64,000 nt of DNA from Pseudomonas sp. FP2335 (GTDB lineage Bacteria; Pseudomonadota; Gammaproteobacteria; Pseudomonadales; Pseudomonadaceae): NCBI RefSeq assembly GCF_030687535.1, contig NZ_CP117437.1, positions 3,493,501 through 3,557,500 on the forward strand, given 5' to 3'. The notes under the pieces are model-generated. The model did no database searches. It was not told where the DNA came from and saw only the letters and a list, made by a program, of their open reading frames with translations. Every line of letters starts with the position of its first letter. Position 1 is the stretch's first letter. The position numbers were made by a program, and so were the translations under genes. Positions 26,679 through 35,173 of this stretch are shown here, piece by piece.

Positions 26679-27776
26679 ATGATCAAAACGCCGTACTACC
26701 TCATCGATAAACAGAAGCTTCTGGTCAACATGCAGAAGATTGCTTACGTGCGCGAGCAGTCCGGCGCCAAGGCCCTGTTGGCGCTCAAGTGCTTCGCCAC
26801 CTGGTCGGTGTTCGACCTGATGCAGCAATACATGGACGGCACTACGTCGTCGTCGCTGTACGAGCTCAAGCTCGGCCGCCAGAAGTTCGAAGGCGAAGCG
26901 CACGCCTACAGCGTGGCCTGGGCTGACGATGAAATTGAAGAGATGCTGGATAACTGCGACAAGATCATCTTCAACTCCATCAGCCAGTTGCAGCGCTTTG
27001 CCGAACGTTCCGCAGGCAAGACCCGCGGCCTGCGCGTGAACCCCCAGGTCAGCAGCTCCGACTACCTGCTGGCCGACCCGGCGCGTCCGTTCAGCCGCCT
27101 GGGCGAATGGGACCCGGTGAAGATCGAAGGCGCGATCGAGCAGATCTCCGGCTTCATGTTCCACAACAACTGCGAGAACGGCGACTTCAGCCTATTCGAC
27201 AAAATGCTCGGCACCATCGAAGAACGCTTCGGCGCGCTGCTGCACAAAGTCGAGTGGGTCAGCCTCGGCGGCGGCATCCATTTCACCGGCGACGACTATG
27301 ACGTGGACGCGTTCTGCGCCCGCTTGAAAGCGTTCTCCGCCAAGTACGGCGTGCAGGTCTACCTGGAACCCGGCGAAGCGGCGATCACCAACAGCGCCTC
27401 CCTGGAAGTCACCGTGCTCGACACCCTCTACAACGGCAAGAACCTCGCCGTGGTAGACAGCTCCATCGAAGCCCACCTGCTGGACCTGCTGATCTATCGC
27501 CTCAACGCCAAGCTGGCGCCGAGCGATGGCGAACACACCGTGATGGTGTGCGGCAAATCCTGCCTGGCCGGGGACATCTTCGGCGAGTATCAATTTGATC
27601 GTCCGCTGGCCATCGGCGATCGGCTGTCGTTCATCGACACCGCGGGCTACACCATGGTCAAGAAAAATTGGTTCAACGGCCTGAAAATGCCGTCCATCGT
27701 AGTGAAACAACTCGACGGTACAGTCGAGGTGGTTCGTGAATTTGGTTACGACGACTACCTGTCCAGCCTTTCGTAA
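26679..27776 (+). CDS. nspC: Carboxynorspermidine/carboxyspermidine decarboxylase
   Basis: A 365-aa PLP enzyme of the alanine racemase-fold decarboxylase group. The PLP lysine is Lys37 in LLALKCFATWSVF; SLGGGIHFTGDDYD holds the glycine loop, EPGEAAI the phosphate-binding region, and VCGKSCLAGD the active-site cysteine. The length and motifs match NspC. It catalyses the last step of the alternative spermidine (or norspermidine) route, in which a carboxylated intermediate is made by the next gene's product. The gap to that gene is 28 nt, so they form an operon. Confidence 0.92.
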   Translation: MIKTPYYLIDKQKLLVNMQKIAYVREQSGAKALLALKCFATWSVFDLMQQYMDGTTSSSLYELKLGRQKFEGEAHAYSVAWADDEIEEMLDNCDKIIFNSISQLQRFAERSAGKTRGLRVNPQVSSSDYLLADPARPFSRLGEWDPVKIEGAIEQISGFMFHNNCENGDFSLFDKMLGTIEERFGALLHKVEWVSLGGGIHFTGDDYDVDAFCARLKAFSAKYGVQVYLEPGEAAITNSASLEVTVLDTLYNGKNLAVVDSSIEAHLLDLLIYRLNAKLAPSDGEHTVMVCGKSCLAGDIFGEYQFDRPLAIGDRLSFIDTAGYTMVKKNWFNGLKMPSIVVKQLDGTVEVVREFGYDDYLSSLS

Positions 27777-27804
27777 GCTGGCGGATATAGGAGAAAGAAA
27801 GCAA

Positions 27805-29049
27805 TTGAAAAAGAACGTTCTTATCATTGGTGCAGGAGGTGTCGCCAAGGTGGTGGCCCACAAGTGCGCGCAGCACAACGACGAACTCGGTCGTATTGCT
27901 ATCGCGTCGCGCAACATCTCCAAATGCCAGGCCATCATCGACAGCGTCAAGGCCAAGGGTAGCCTCAAAGTACCCGCCGAAATCAAAGCCTTCGCGCTGA
28001 ACGCCCTGGACGTGGAAGCGACCAAGGCCCTGATCCGCGAGACCGAATCGCAGATCGTCATCAACGTCGGTTCCTCGTTCCTCAACATGTCGGTCCTGCG
28101 GGCCTGCATCGACACGGGCGTGGCTTACCTCGACACCGCCATCCACGAAGAGCCGGGCAAGGTCTGCGAGACCCCGCCGTGGTACGGCAACTACGAATGG
28201 AACCACCTGGAAGAGTGCAAACAGAAGAACATCACCGCCATCCTTGGCGTGGGCTTCGACCCGGGTGTCGTCAACGCGTATGCCGCGCTGGCGCAGCAAC
28301 AGCATTTCGACCGCATTGATTCGATCGACATTCTCGACGTCAATGCCGGCTCCCATGGCAAATACTTCGCCACCAATTTCGACCCGGAAATCAACTTCCG
28401 CGAATTCACCGGACAGGTGTGGAGCTGGCAGAACAGCCAGTGGACCAGCAACACCATGTTCGAAGTCAAACGCACCGATGACCTGCCGGTTGTCGGTTCG
28501 CAGAACCTGTACCTGACCGGCCACGATGAAGTGCACTCGCTGTCGAAAAACCTCGACGTGCCCAACGTGCGTTTCTGGATGAGCTTCGGCGAACACTACA
28601 TCAACGTGTTTACCGTGCTGAACAAGCTCGGCCTGCTCTCCGAAAAACCGGTCACCACCGCCGAAGGCCTGGAAGTCGTGCCGTTGAAACTGGTCAAGGC
28701 CGTACTGCCCGACCCGTCTTCGCTGGCGCCCGGCTACACCGGCAAGACCTGCATCGGCGACCTGGTCAAGGGCACCAAGGATGGCAAGGCACGCGAAGTG
28801 TTCATCTACAACGTAGCCGATCACGAAGAAGCGTTTGCCGAGACCGACAGCCAGGGCATCTCCTACACCGCAGGCGTTCCGCCGGTGGCCGCAGCGCTGC
28901 TGGTAGCCCGTGGCGAGTGGGACGTGCAACGCATGGCCAACGTTGAAGAACTGCCGGCCGAGCCGTTCCTGAAAGCGCTGGATGTGATGGGCCTGCCGAC
29001 CCGGATCAAGGACGAGCACGGGGATCGTGCATGGGATGCGATTGCCTGA
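27805..29049 (+). CDS. Carboxynorspermidine/carboxyspermidine dehydrogenase (saccharopine dehydrogenase family)
   Basis: A 414-aa NAD(P)-dependent enzyme that condenses aspartate semialdehyde with a diamine (putrescine or diaminopropane). KKNVLIIGAGGVAKVVAHKC at the N-terminus is the Rossmann glycine loop; VNVGSSFLNMSVLRACIDTG, LGVGFDPGVVNAYA and AGVPPVAAALLVARGEW follow the saccharopine dehydrogenase-like family. The start is a TTG at 27805 with AGGAG 11 nt upstream; it begins exactly at the conserved KKNVLIIGAGG. The gene lies behind nspC and ends at a strong terminator. Confidence 0.9.
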   Translation: MKKNVLIIGAGGVAKVVAHKCAQHNDELGRIAIASRNISKCQAIIDSVKAKGSLKVPAEIKAFALNALDVEATKALIRETESQIVINVGSSFLNMSVLRACIDTGVAYLDTAIHEEPGKVCETPPWYGNYEWNHLEECKQKNITAILGVGFDPGVVNAYAALAQQQHFDRIDSIDILDVNAGSHGKYFATNFDPEINFREFTGQVWSWQNSQWTSNTMFEVKRTDDLPVVGSQNLYLTGHDEVHSLSKNLDVPNVRFWMSFGEHYINVFTVLNKLGLLSEKPVTTAEGLEVVPLKLVKAVLPDPSSLAPGYTGKTCIGDLVKGTKDGKAREVFIYNVADHEEAFAETDSQGISYTAGVPPVAAALLVARGEWDVQRMANVEELPAEPFLKALDVMGLPTRIKDEHGDRAWDAIA

Positions 29050-29069
29050 CAGGCGATAGCGGACCGAAC

Positions 29070-29100
29070 AAAAAATGCGCCTTCAGGGGCGCATTTTTTG
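29070..29100 (+). terminator. Rho-independent terminator after the nspC operon
   Basis: AAAAAATGCGCC, the loop TTCAGG and GGCGCATTTTTTG form a GC-rich stem ending in a T-run, about 20 bp after the dehydrogenase stop. The A-run on the other side makes it possibly bidirectional. Confidence 0.92.
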
Positions 29101-29137
29101 TTTGGGGAAAACACAGCCCTCATGACTAATCAGATCA

Positions 29138-29296
29138 AATGTGGGAGCTGGCAGTGCCTGGGCGATCTTCAGCCGAACACTCACTATCCAGCAACACCGA
29201 TCCACTGTGGGAGCGGGCTTGCCCGCGAATGCGGTGGGTCAGTTAAAGGTAGGCTGGCTGACACACTGTCATCGCAGGCAAGCCAGCTCCCCCATT
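29138..29296. repeat. REP half copy and REPIN (family A)
   Basis: A half copy (AATGTGGGAGCTGGC, from 29138) precedes an inverted pair from 29206 (TGTGGGAGCGGGCTTGCC) to 29296 (GGCAAGCCAGCTCCC), whose arms belong to two slightly different subtypes. The remaining 29297-29483 up to the lspA-like gene shows no gene or clear signal. Confidence 0.75.
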
Positions 29297-29483
29297 TAAA
29301 TATCAGGGCCTGTTATTCCAGGTTACGAGCTGAATGGCTCAGCGCTCTCGAGCACTGCAACAACGCCCGCTCACGACACAACGCGTTTGCAAGAGAGATC
29401 CGTGCGGGCAGGACATAGACGCCACAAAGCGCCTGGGCTATCTTCTGGCGCCCTCTCACAGACCCGGAACAGGAAGTTACCGC

Positions 29484-29987
29484 TTGAGCACGTCATCCCT
29501 ACTGCGCGGCCGCACCTTCGCCCTCCTCGCGGGCATCGCCTTTATTGCCGTGGACCAACTGGTCAAACTGCTGGCCCTGGTGTCGCTGCAAACCCAGAGT
29601 TTCAAATTCGGCTCCAACCCGGTCAATCTGGCGCTGGAACTGAGCCTGAATCCAGGCGCGTTCCTGAGCCTGGGCGCGGCGCTGCCGCCTCAGGTCAAAC
29701 AACTGATCTTTATCGTCGGCGTGGCAATCGTGGTGGCCTGGGCGATGGGCTGGTCCTTGTCCAACTGGAGCCAACCGTTGCGCAAGGTCTTGCCGCTCTA
29801 CGCCATTGCCCTGGGCGGTATCGCCAACCTGATCGACCGCGTCTTCCGTGACGGCCACGTGGTCGACTACATGGTGCTGAATGTGGGACCGACGCATACC
29901 GGCGTGTTCAACCTCGCCGACATCGCGATCACCGTCGGGGCGTTGTTCTTGATGCTGGATCTGTTTATGAAGCCGCGCAAAGCCTAA
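29484..29987 (+). CDS. Signal peptidase II (LspA) paralogue
   Basis: A 167-aa membrane aspartic protease that would cleave prolipoproteins. It has four hydrophobic segments, the LELSLNPGAFLSLG loop, and both catalytic aspartates: Asp118 in ANLIDRVFRDG and Asp146 in FNLADIAI. The start is a TTG at 29484 with AGGAAG 8 nt upstream. No ileS or fkpB is nearby, so this is not the housekeeping lspA locus and is probably a second copy. The substrate may be the same set of lipoproteins or a special one. Confidence 0.85.
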   Translation: MSTSSLLRGRTFALLAGIAFIAVDQLVKLLALVSLQTQSFKFGSNPVNLALELSLNPGAFLSLGAALPPQVKQLIFIVGVAIVVAWAMGWSLSNWSQPLRKVLPLYAIALGGIANLIDRVFRDGHVVDYMVLNVGPTHTGVFNLADIAITVGALFLMLDLFMKPRKA

Positions 29988-29994
29988 GCTTCAA

Positions 29995-30024
29995 GGGGAT
30001 TTACGGCAGTGACCGAAAATCCCC
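29995..30024. terminator. Hairpin between convergent lspA-like and glsA genes
   Basis: GGGGATTT and AAATCCCC form an 8-bp stem around a 14-nt loop, 7 bp after one stop and 6 bp before the other gene's end. No long T-run follows, so termination strength is uncertain. Confidence 0.4.
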
Positions 30025-30030
30025 GAACTG

Positions 30031-30939
30031 TCAGAACACCGACCAGCCAATCCGCTCGCTCAACAACTCCAACGCCTTGATCCCCGCCAGCGAATTCCCC
30101 GCCGCGTTCAACTCCGGCGACCACACGCACACCGTAAACTGCCCAGGCACCACCGCAACGATCCCGCCGCCTACGCCGCTCTTGCCGGGCAAGCCTACGC
30201 GATAGGCAAAGTTGCCCGCCTCGTCATACAGCCCGCTGGTGGCCATGATCGAGTTGACCTGCTTGGTCTGGCGCGCGGTGAGGATCTGTTCGCCGCTGTG
30301 GGCGCTCACGCCTTCGTTGGCCAGGAAGCTGAACGCCTTGGCCAGATCCAGGCAACTCATTTGCAGCGCGCAATAGTTGAAGTAGCTGTGCAGCACTGCG
30401 TCCACATCGTTGTGGAAGTTGCCGAACGATTTCATCAGATAGGCCATGGCCGCATTGCGTGCGCCGTGCTGGGCTTCCGATTCGGCGACAGTGCTGTTGA
30501 CCAGGATCTGCGGGTTGCCCGACAGCCGCCGGACAAAATCGCGCATCGACAGGATCGGCACCGCGAAGCGCGACTGGTTGATGTCGCAGATCACCAACGC
30601 ACCAGCGTTGATAAAGGGATTGCGCGGCCGACCACGTTCGAATTCCAGCTGCACCAGCGAGTTGAACGGCTGCCCCGATGGCTCGTGGCCCAGGCGCTCC
30701 CAGATGGTTTCGCCACCATGGTCGATGGCCTGCACCAGGCTGAATACCTTGGAAATACTCTGCACCGAAAACAGTGTTTCAGCGTCACCTGCACAGTAGG
30801 CCGTACCGTCGTTACCGTACACGGCGATCCCCAATTGATTGGCCGGCACGTCGGCCAGCGCGGGGATATAGTCGGCGACTTTACCGAGGCCGATCAGTGG
30901 GCGCACTTCGTCGAGAATCGACGAAAGCATCACCTGCAT
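30031..30939 (-). CDS. glsA: Glutaminase
   Basis: A 302-aa serine-dependent glutaminase that converts glutamine to glutamate and ammonia. The catalytic SxxK is Ser61-Lys64 in SVQSISKVF; other landmarks are [30 protein letters not shown] and the C-terminal [21 protein letters not shown]. The ATG at 30939 has AGGA 7 nt upstream; longer in-frame starts have weaker sites. Standard length for GlsA. No ion-transport or acid-resistance partner adjoins it. Confidence 0.95.
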   Translation of the reverse strand: MQVMLSSILDEVRPLIGLGKVADYIPALADVPANQLGIAVYGNDGTAYCAGDAETLFSVQSISKVFSLVQAIDHGGETIWERLGHEPSGQPFNSLVQLEFERGRPRNPFINAGALVICDINQSRFAVPILSMRDFVRRLSGNPQILVNSTVAESEAQHGARNAAMAYLMKSFGNFHNDVDAVLHSYFNYCALQMSCLDLAKAFSFLANEGVSAHSGEQILTARQTKQVNSIMATSGLYDEAGNFAYRVGLPGKSGVGGGIVAVVPGQFTVCVWSPELNAAGNSLAGIKALELLSERIGWSVF

Positions 30940-31114
30940 GTCTTGTCCTGTCATCTGTCTTGGAATCATTGATAAGCGGGTCGCGGAGGATACTGCAATG
31001 CGCGCGCAAGCCCCACACAATCTCTACCACCTGCCCAAAGCTTGGGAGAAATGACCTGACCCGCCAAAAATGCAAAACACTGATACATGTCACAAAATAT
31101 GATTCAACATTTTA

Positions 31115-31204
31115 ATAATTAGGTTAGAACCAAACGGCATTTTACAGCCCCGCCCCCTGCCCCTACTTTGGACGCGAACAACCGACCCCCTGCCCGGTGG
31201 AGGT
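31115..31204 (+). promoter_or_regulatory. Shared sulfur-type promoter/leader element, copy 1
   Basis: The AT-rich box ATAATTAGGTTAGAACC begins at 31115 and ACCGACCCC begins at 31181, with GGAGG at 31199-31203. In between lie TTTACA (31141-31146) and TACTTT (31164-31169), a plausible -35/-10 pair with 17-bp spacing. The same order and nearly the same distances are found before the genes at 43853 and 49431. The -10 position puts the transcript start just upstream of ACCGACCCC, so that part would be a conserved 5' leader. The ribosome binding site of the gene (AAGGA) lies separately, closer to the ATG. Confidence 0.65.
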
Positions 31205-31232
31205 GCCCTCCCGCACGATAGAAGGACAGACC

Positions 31233-32315
31233 ATGAGCATTGAATTCATCGGCTACATTGGCGGCCACCACGCTTCCGAGATCCACCCGCGCAGCGGCCC
31301 GACCCTGCAACCGGATTACGTCGAGACCGTGGCCCGCGCCCACGAAGAGGCCGGCTTCGACCGCGCCCTGGTGGCGTTCCACTCCAACAGCCCGGACAGC
31401 ACGCTGATTGCCTCCCACGCCGCCAGCGTCACAGAGAAACTGCAATTTCTCATCGCCCACCGCCCCGGCTTCGCCCAACCGACGTTGGCGGCACGCCAGT
31501 TCACCACCCTCGACGTGTTCAACGGCGGGCGCACCGCCGTGCACATCATCACCGGCGGTGACGACCGCGAACTGCGCGCCGATGGCAGCCATATCGGCAA
31601 GGACGAACGTTACGCACGCACCGACGAATACCTGAGCGTGGTGCGCCAGGAATGGACCAGCGAGCAGCCGTTTGATTTCGCAGGCACCTACTACCAGGTC
31701 GAAGGCGCGCACTCCACGGTGAAGTCGCCGCAACAGCCGCATATCCCACTGTACTTCGGCGGCTCGTCCGCTGCCGCCATTGCCGTCGCCGGCAAACATG
31801 CCGACGTGTATGCGCTGTGGGGTGAAACCTACGAACAAGTGCGCGAGATCGTCACCCAGGTGCGCGCCGAAGCGGCCAAGCACGGGCGTACGATTCGCTT
31901 CAGCCTGTCGTTGCGACCGATCCTCGCCGAGACCGAAGAGCTTGCCTGGGAGAGGGCTGACAGCATCCTGCAACAGGCCACCGCACTGGCCGAGAAAAAT
32001 GGTTTTGTGCGCCGTGAACCGCCGAACGAAGGCTCGCGCCGCTTGCTGGCAGCAGCGGCGCAGGGATCGCGGCTGGATAAGCGCTTGTGGACCGGGATTG
32101 CCGGGCTGCTTGGCGCCCAAGGCAACTCCACTGCGCTGGTGGGCACCGCCGAGCAAGTCGCCGAAGCCTTGGTGGACTACTACGACCTGGGCATCACTAC
32201 GTTCCTGATTCGCGGGTTTGATCCACTGAACGATGCCATCGATTACGGCAAGCGCCTGATCCCCCTCACCCGCCAGTTGATTGCCGAGCGCGAGCAGGCC
32301 CAGCAAGTAGCATAA
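31233..32315 (+). CDS. FMNH2-dependent alkanesulfonate monooxygenase-like protein (SsuD family)
   Basis: A 360-aa bacterial luciferase-like (LLM) flavoprotein. Family marks are EFIGYIGGHHASE, EEAGFDRALVAFHS, FLIAHRPGFAQPTLAARQFTTLD, VHIITGGDDRELRADG, and the C-terminal GTAEQVAEALVDYYDLGITTFLIRGFDP. Such enzymes cleave sulfonates to sulfite and an aldehyde using FMNH2 from a separate reductase; no reductase gene (ssuE) is next to it. AAGGA precedes the ATG at 31233. The upstream element shared with two other genes of this island ties it to the same sulfur response. Exact substrate unknown. Confidence 0.9.
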   Translation: MSIEFIGYIGGHHASEIHPRSGPTLQPDYVETVARAHEEAGFDRALVAFHSNSPDSTLIASHAASVTEKLQFLIAHRPGFAQPTLAARQFTTLDVFNGGRTAVHIITGGDDRELRADGSHIGKDERYARTDEYLSVVRQEWTSEQPFDFAGTYYQVEGAHSTVKSPQQPHIPLYFGGSSAAAIAVAGKHADVYALWGETYEQVREIVTQVRAEAAKHGRTIRFSLSLRPILAETEELAWERADSILQQATALAEKNGFVRREPPNEGSRRLLAAAAQGSRLDKRLWTGIAGLLGAQGNSTALVGTAEQVAEALVDYYDLGITTFLIRGFDPLNDAIDYGKRLIPLTRQLIAEREQAQQVA

Positions 32316-32333
32316 GCAAGAACACTGCAAAAC

Positions 32334-32424
32334 AATGTGGGAGCTGGCTTGCCTGCGATGCAAACACCTCGGTTGTGCAGATGCACCGAGTTGATGCTAT
32401 CGCAGGCAAGCCAGCTCCCACATT
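32334..32424. repeat. REPIN (family A, perfect 26-bp arms)
   Basis: AATGTGGGAGCTGGCTTGCC begins the left arm (32334-32359) and is perfectly matched by the right arm 32399-32424. It sits 18 bp after the monooxygenase stop and 24 bp before the end of the convergent aldolase gene, where it could act as a bidirectional terminator. Confidence 0.9.
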
Positions 32425-32448
32425 TTTAGATCTGCTGCGTGCCGAGAA

Positions 32449-33243
32449 TCAGTTTTTGTAGTCGGTGTCGGTACGTTCCAACTGCCGCACCAGTGCATTC
32501 CAATGCCGCGCTACGCCCGGGCCTTCACCGCTGGCGTGCGCCTTGGCCTGCTGCTCGACTTTTTCCACCACCTCCTTGGGCGGAAAGATCAACTCCGCAT
32601 TCCCCGCCGCCTGTGCCGCGACCTGGATATTGCACGCACGCTCCAACTGCTGCAGCTGCTGGAACGCATGCTCAACGCTGATGCCGGCGGTCAACAAGCC
32701 GTGGTTGCGCAGGATCATCACGCTCTTGTCGCCCAGGTCCGCCACCAGTCGCTCGCGCTCGTCCAGGTCCAGGGCAATGCCTTCATACCCGTGATACGCC
32801 ACGCGGCCGGAGAAACCGATGGAGTGCTGGGAGATCGGCAGCAACCCGTCCTTCTGCGCCGACACGGCAATGCCGTCGCGGGTATGGGTGTGCAACACCG
32901 CTTGCAAGTCGTGGCGTGCGCCATGGATCGCGCTGTGGATCACGTAGCCGGCGTAGTTGATGCCCAGGCCGGTCGGGTCGTCGACAATAGTGCCGTCGAG
33001 GTCGACCTTGACCAGGTTGGAGGCGTTGATTTCATCGAACAACAGGCCAAAGGCGTTGATCAGGAAATGCTCGTCCGGGCCGGGGACACGGGCGGAGAAG
33101 TGGGTGTAAATGTGATCGGTCCACTTGTACAAGGCCGCCAGGCGGTAGGCGGCGGCCAGTTTGACGCGCACTTCCCATTCTTGTGGAGTGACACGCTGGC
33201 GGACATTGCTGGAAACGTTGGAAATCGAGGTGACGCTGCTCAT
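32449..33243 (-). CDS. Class II aldolase/adducin family protein
   Basis: A 264-aa protein of the class II aldolase fold. Metal-ligand histidines are seen in DHIYTHFSARVPG, VLHTHTRDGIAVSAQ and ILRNHGLLTAG, with the usual spacing. Members cleave sugar phosphates or have diverged to other roles, including sulfur-related sugar steps (methylthioribulose dehydratase-type). AGGAAG 7 nt upstream supports ATG 33243. Its place inside a sulfur island is suggestive but does not prove a substrate. Confidence 0.87.
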   Translation of the reverse strand: MSSVTSISNVSSNVRQRVTPQEWEVRVKLAAAYRLAALYKWTDHIYTHFSARVPGPDEHFLINAFGLLFDEINASNLVKVDLDGTIVDDPTGLGINYAGYVIHSAIHGARHDLQAVLHTHTRDGIAVSAQKDGLLPISQHSIGFSGRVAYHGYEGIALDLDERERLVADLGDKSVMILRNHGLLTAGISVEHAFQQLQQLERACNIQVAAQAAGNAELIFPPKEVVEKVEQQAKAHASGEGPGVARHWNALVRQLERTDTDYKN

Positions 33244-33375
33244 GGCAAAACTTCCTGGATGGCCTTAAGGACTTCCAGGCAAGCCTAGGGGATGGATAAA
33301 AATAATAAAAAGCACATTTTAATCTAAGCTAATTATTATTTTTTTTCATAAAAAATCAGGCAACAACACAGAACG

Positions 33376-33421
33376 AATGTGGGAGCAGGCCTGTGTGGGA
33401 GCGAGCAAGCCCGCTCCCACA
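33376..33421. repeat. Degenerate REP hairpin
   Basis: AATGTGGGAGCAGG, a second TGTGGGAGC, and GAGCAAGCCCGCTCCCAC lie within 46 bp, a compact or collapsed family A copy next to the end of the LysR gene. The rest of the 33244-33441 gap is very AT-rich (33290-33360) and is probably the promoter region of the aldolase gene. Confidence 0.6.
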
Positions 33422-33441
33422 ATAAGCCGCTTTCACTGGGG

Positions 33442-34347
33442 TTATGCGGCGTCGCGGATCTTGTGCAGGGAAGCGGCGACCAACTTGCCAAACGCATCCA
33501 CCGGCCCCTGCAAGTTGCCCAGGAAGTGCGGATAGATCAGCCACAAATCCATCACCGGCTTGAAATCCTTGAGCGGCATCACCGCCAGTTGCTCGCGATG
33601 GACGCTACGCTCCAGCAGCGGCCGCGGCACCAAACCCAGGCCCAGACCATCCGCCACCAGGCCCAATTGCAGCTCGGTGCCAAAGGTTTCCAGGTTCACC
33701 CGCAACGCCAGCCCCTGGTCGGACAAGGTGCGCTGCAACCCGGCGCGAAAACCGCAGCCATCCGGGTTCAAGATCCAACCGTTCTGATACACATCCGCCA
33801 GCTTGCAGGGTTTCTTTGGCAGTTGCGCCTTGGCGCACACCACCACCAGCTCCATCTTGCCGATGGACTCGCCGACCACGTTGTCGGGGAAGATCTTGCC
33901 TGCCGGGAACAACGCCGCCGCCGCATCCAGCTCGCCGCGTTCGATCTTGCCGACCAGTTGGCTGCCCCAGCCGGTGGCAACCTGGGCGCGCAGGTCGGCG
34001 TATTCGGTGCGCAGGTGCTTGAGCGCATCCAGCAGCACCACGTCGCCGATGGTCTGCGGCACACCCAGGCGCAACAGGCCGGTGGGCGGTGCGTCGGTGG
34101 CGACCAGTTCCCGCAGCGCATCCATCTCGCGCAGGATCAGCCGGCACTGCTCATACACGCGGGTGCCGATCAGCGTTGGCTTGAGCGGCTTGGTATTACG
34201 GTCGAACAGTTCCACCCCCAGCGCTTGCTCGAAGTTCTGTACGCGACGGGTGATGGCGGGCTGGGTCAGTTGCAAGGATTCGGCGGCATGGCTGATGGAC
34301 TGGCAACGGATCACTTCGACAAAGGCGTCTATATCGTCAATTTTCAT
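33442..34347 (-). CDS. LysR-family transcriptional regulator
   Basis: A 301-aa LysR regulator. The winged helix-turn-helix is at 1-65 (AFVEVIRCQSISHAAESLQLTQPAITRRVQNFE) and the effector domain from about 90 on (LLRLGVPQTIGDVVL, LGLVADGLGLGLVPRPLLE). It is divergent from the thiol dioxygenase-rhodanese-AsfA-AsfB operon with a 214-bp AT-rich gap, the usual arrangement for a regulator of its neighbour. In P. aeruginosa a LysR gene also adjoins the matching dioxygenase gene, which supports a role in sulfur-source control. Confidence 0.9.
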   Translation of the reverse strand: MKIDDIDAFVEVIRCQSISHAAESLQLTQPAITRRVQNFEQALGVELFDRNTKPLKPTLIGTRVYEQCRLILREMDALRELVATDAPPTGLLRLGVPQTIGDVVLLDALKHLRTEYADLRAQVATGWGSQLVGKIERGELDAAAALFPAGKIFPDNVVGESIGKMELVVVCAKAQLPKKPCKLADVYQNGWILNPDGCGFRAGLQRTLSDQGLALRVNLETFGTELQLGLVADGLGLGLVPRPLLERSVHREQLAVMPLKDFKPVMDLWLIYPHFLGNLQGPVDAFGKLVAASLHKIRDAA

Positions 34348-34561
34348 TTGGGCCGCACATAGAGATCAGTCATTAAGATGTGTGCGAAGCATAGTTGCAG
34401 GAACGCTATCTGGATAGTCCACGCTGTGATCGATAACGTCTAAGCCTAGTCAACCCAGTTCTAAATTACCTTCAGCTATAAGCTAATCATTAAAAAATAG
34501 CATATTAACTATAAACATTATGCTTAGATAACTTCTATCAACACCGACTGATGGAATTGCC
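34348..34561. promoter_or_regulatory. Divergent regulatory region of the LysR and thiol dioxygenase operons
   Basis: A 214-bp gap with an AT-rich core (34463-34535, for example TAATCATTAAAAAATAGC). TAGATA (34525-34530) lies 18 bp before ACCGAC (34543), the same -10 to ACCGAC distance as in the three shared sulfur leaders. The AT box is about 8 bp closer and the GGAGG part is not kept (GATGGAA instead), so this is a partial, weaker match. LysR operators are expected here. Confidence 0.5.
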
Positions 34562-35173
34562 ATGACCCAGGCCAAGCACCCCGAAAGACTCAGAGCCTTT
34601 ATAGGCGCCCTGGCGGAACTGATCGACGGCAATCCACGCGAAGGCGACCTGCTGCACCGTGGCGGCAAGCTACTGGCGCAACTGGTCAGCCATGATGACT
34701 GGCTGCCGGATGAATTCGCCCAACCCAACCCCGAGCGCTACCAGCAATTTCTGCTGCACGCCGATTCGCGCCAGCGCTTCAGCATCGTCAGTTTCGTGTG
34801 GGGGCCGGGCCAAAGCACGCCGATTCACGACCACCGGGTGTGGGGCCTGATCGGTATGTTGCGCGGCGCGGAGTTTTCCCAAGGCTTCGCACGTGCGCCC
34901 GACGGCAGCCTGGTCGCCGAAGGCAAGCCGATTGAATTGGTGCCCGGCCAGGTTGAAGCGGTGTCGCCCAAGGTCGGTGACATCCACCAGGTGAGCAACG
35001 CCTACAGCGACCAGGTGTCCATCAGCATCCATGTGTACGGCGCCAATATCGGCGCGGTGCGCCGTGCGGTGTATCAGCCCGACGGCAGCGAGAAACCGTT
35101 TATCTCCGGTTATTCCAACGCCTTCCTCCCGAACATCTGGGATTTGTCCAAAGAAAAGAGCCCTGCCCTATGA
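34562..35173 (+). CDS. Thiol dioxygenase (3-mercaptopropionate/cysteine dioxygenase type)
   Basis: A 203-aa non-heme iron cupin that oxidises a small thiol to a sulfinate. The iron ligands are His89 and His91 in TPIHDHRVWG and His142 in GDIHQVSNAY, with the Arg-type (3-mercaptopropionate dioxygenase) context rather than the eukaryotic Cys-Tyr crosslink pattern. Length and motif spacing match the P. aeruginosa enzyme. Its stop overlaps the rhodanese start (ATGA), so it is the first gene of a coupled sulfur operon. Confidence 0.9.
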   Translation: MTQAKHPERLRAFIGALAELIDGNPREGDLLHRGGKLLAQLVSHDDWLPDEFAQPNPERYQQFLLHADSRQRFSIVSFVWGPGQSTPIHDHRVWGLIGMLRGAEFSQGFARAPDGSLVAEGKPIELVPGQVEAVSPKVGDIHQVSNAYSDQVSISIHVYGANIGAVRRAVYQPDGSEKPFISGYSNAFLPNIWDLSKEKSPAL

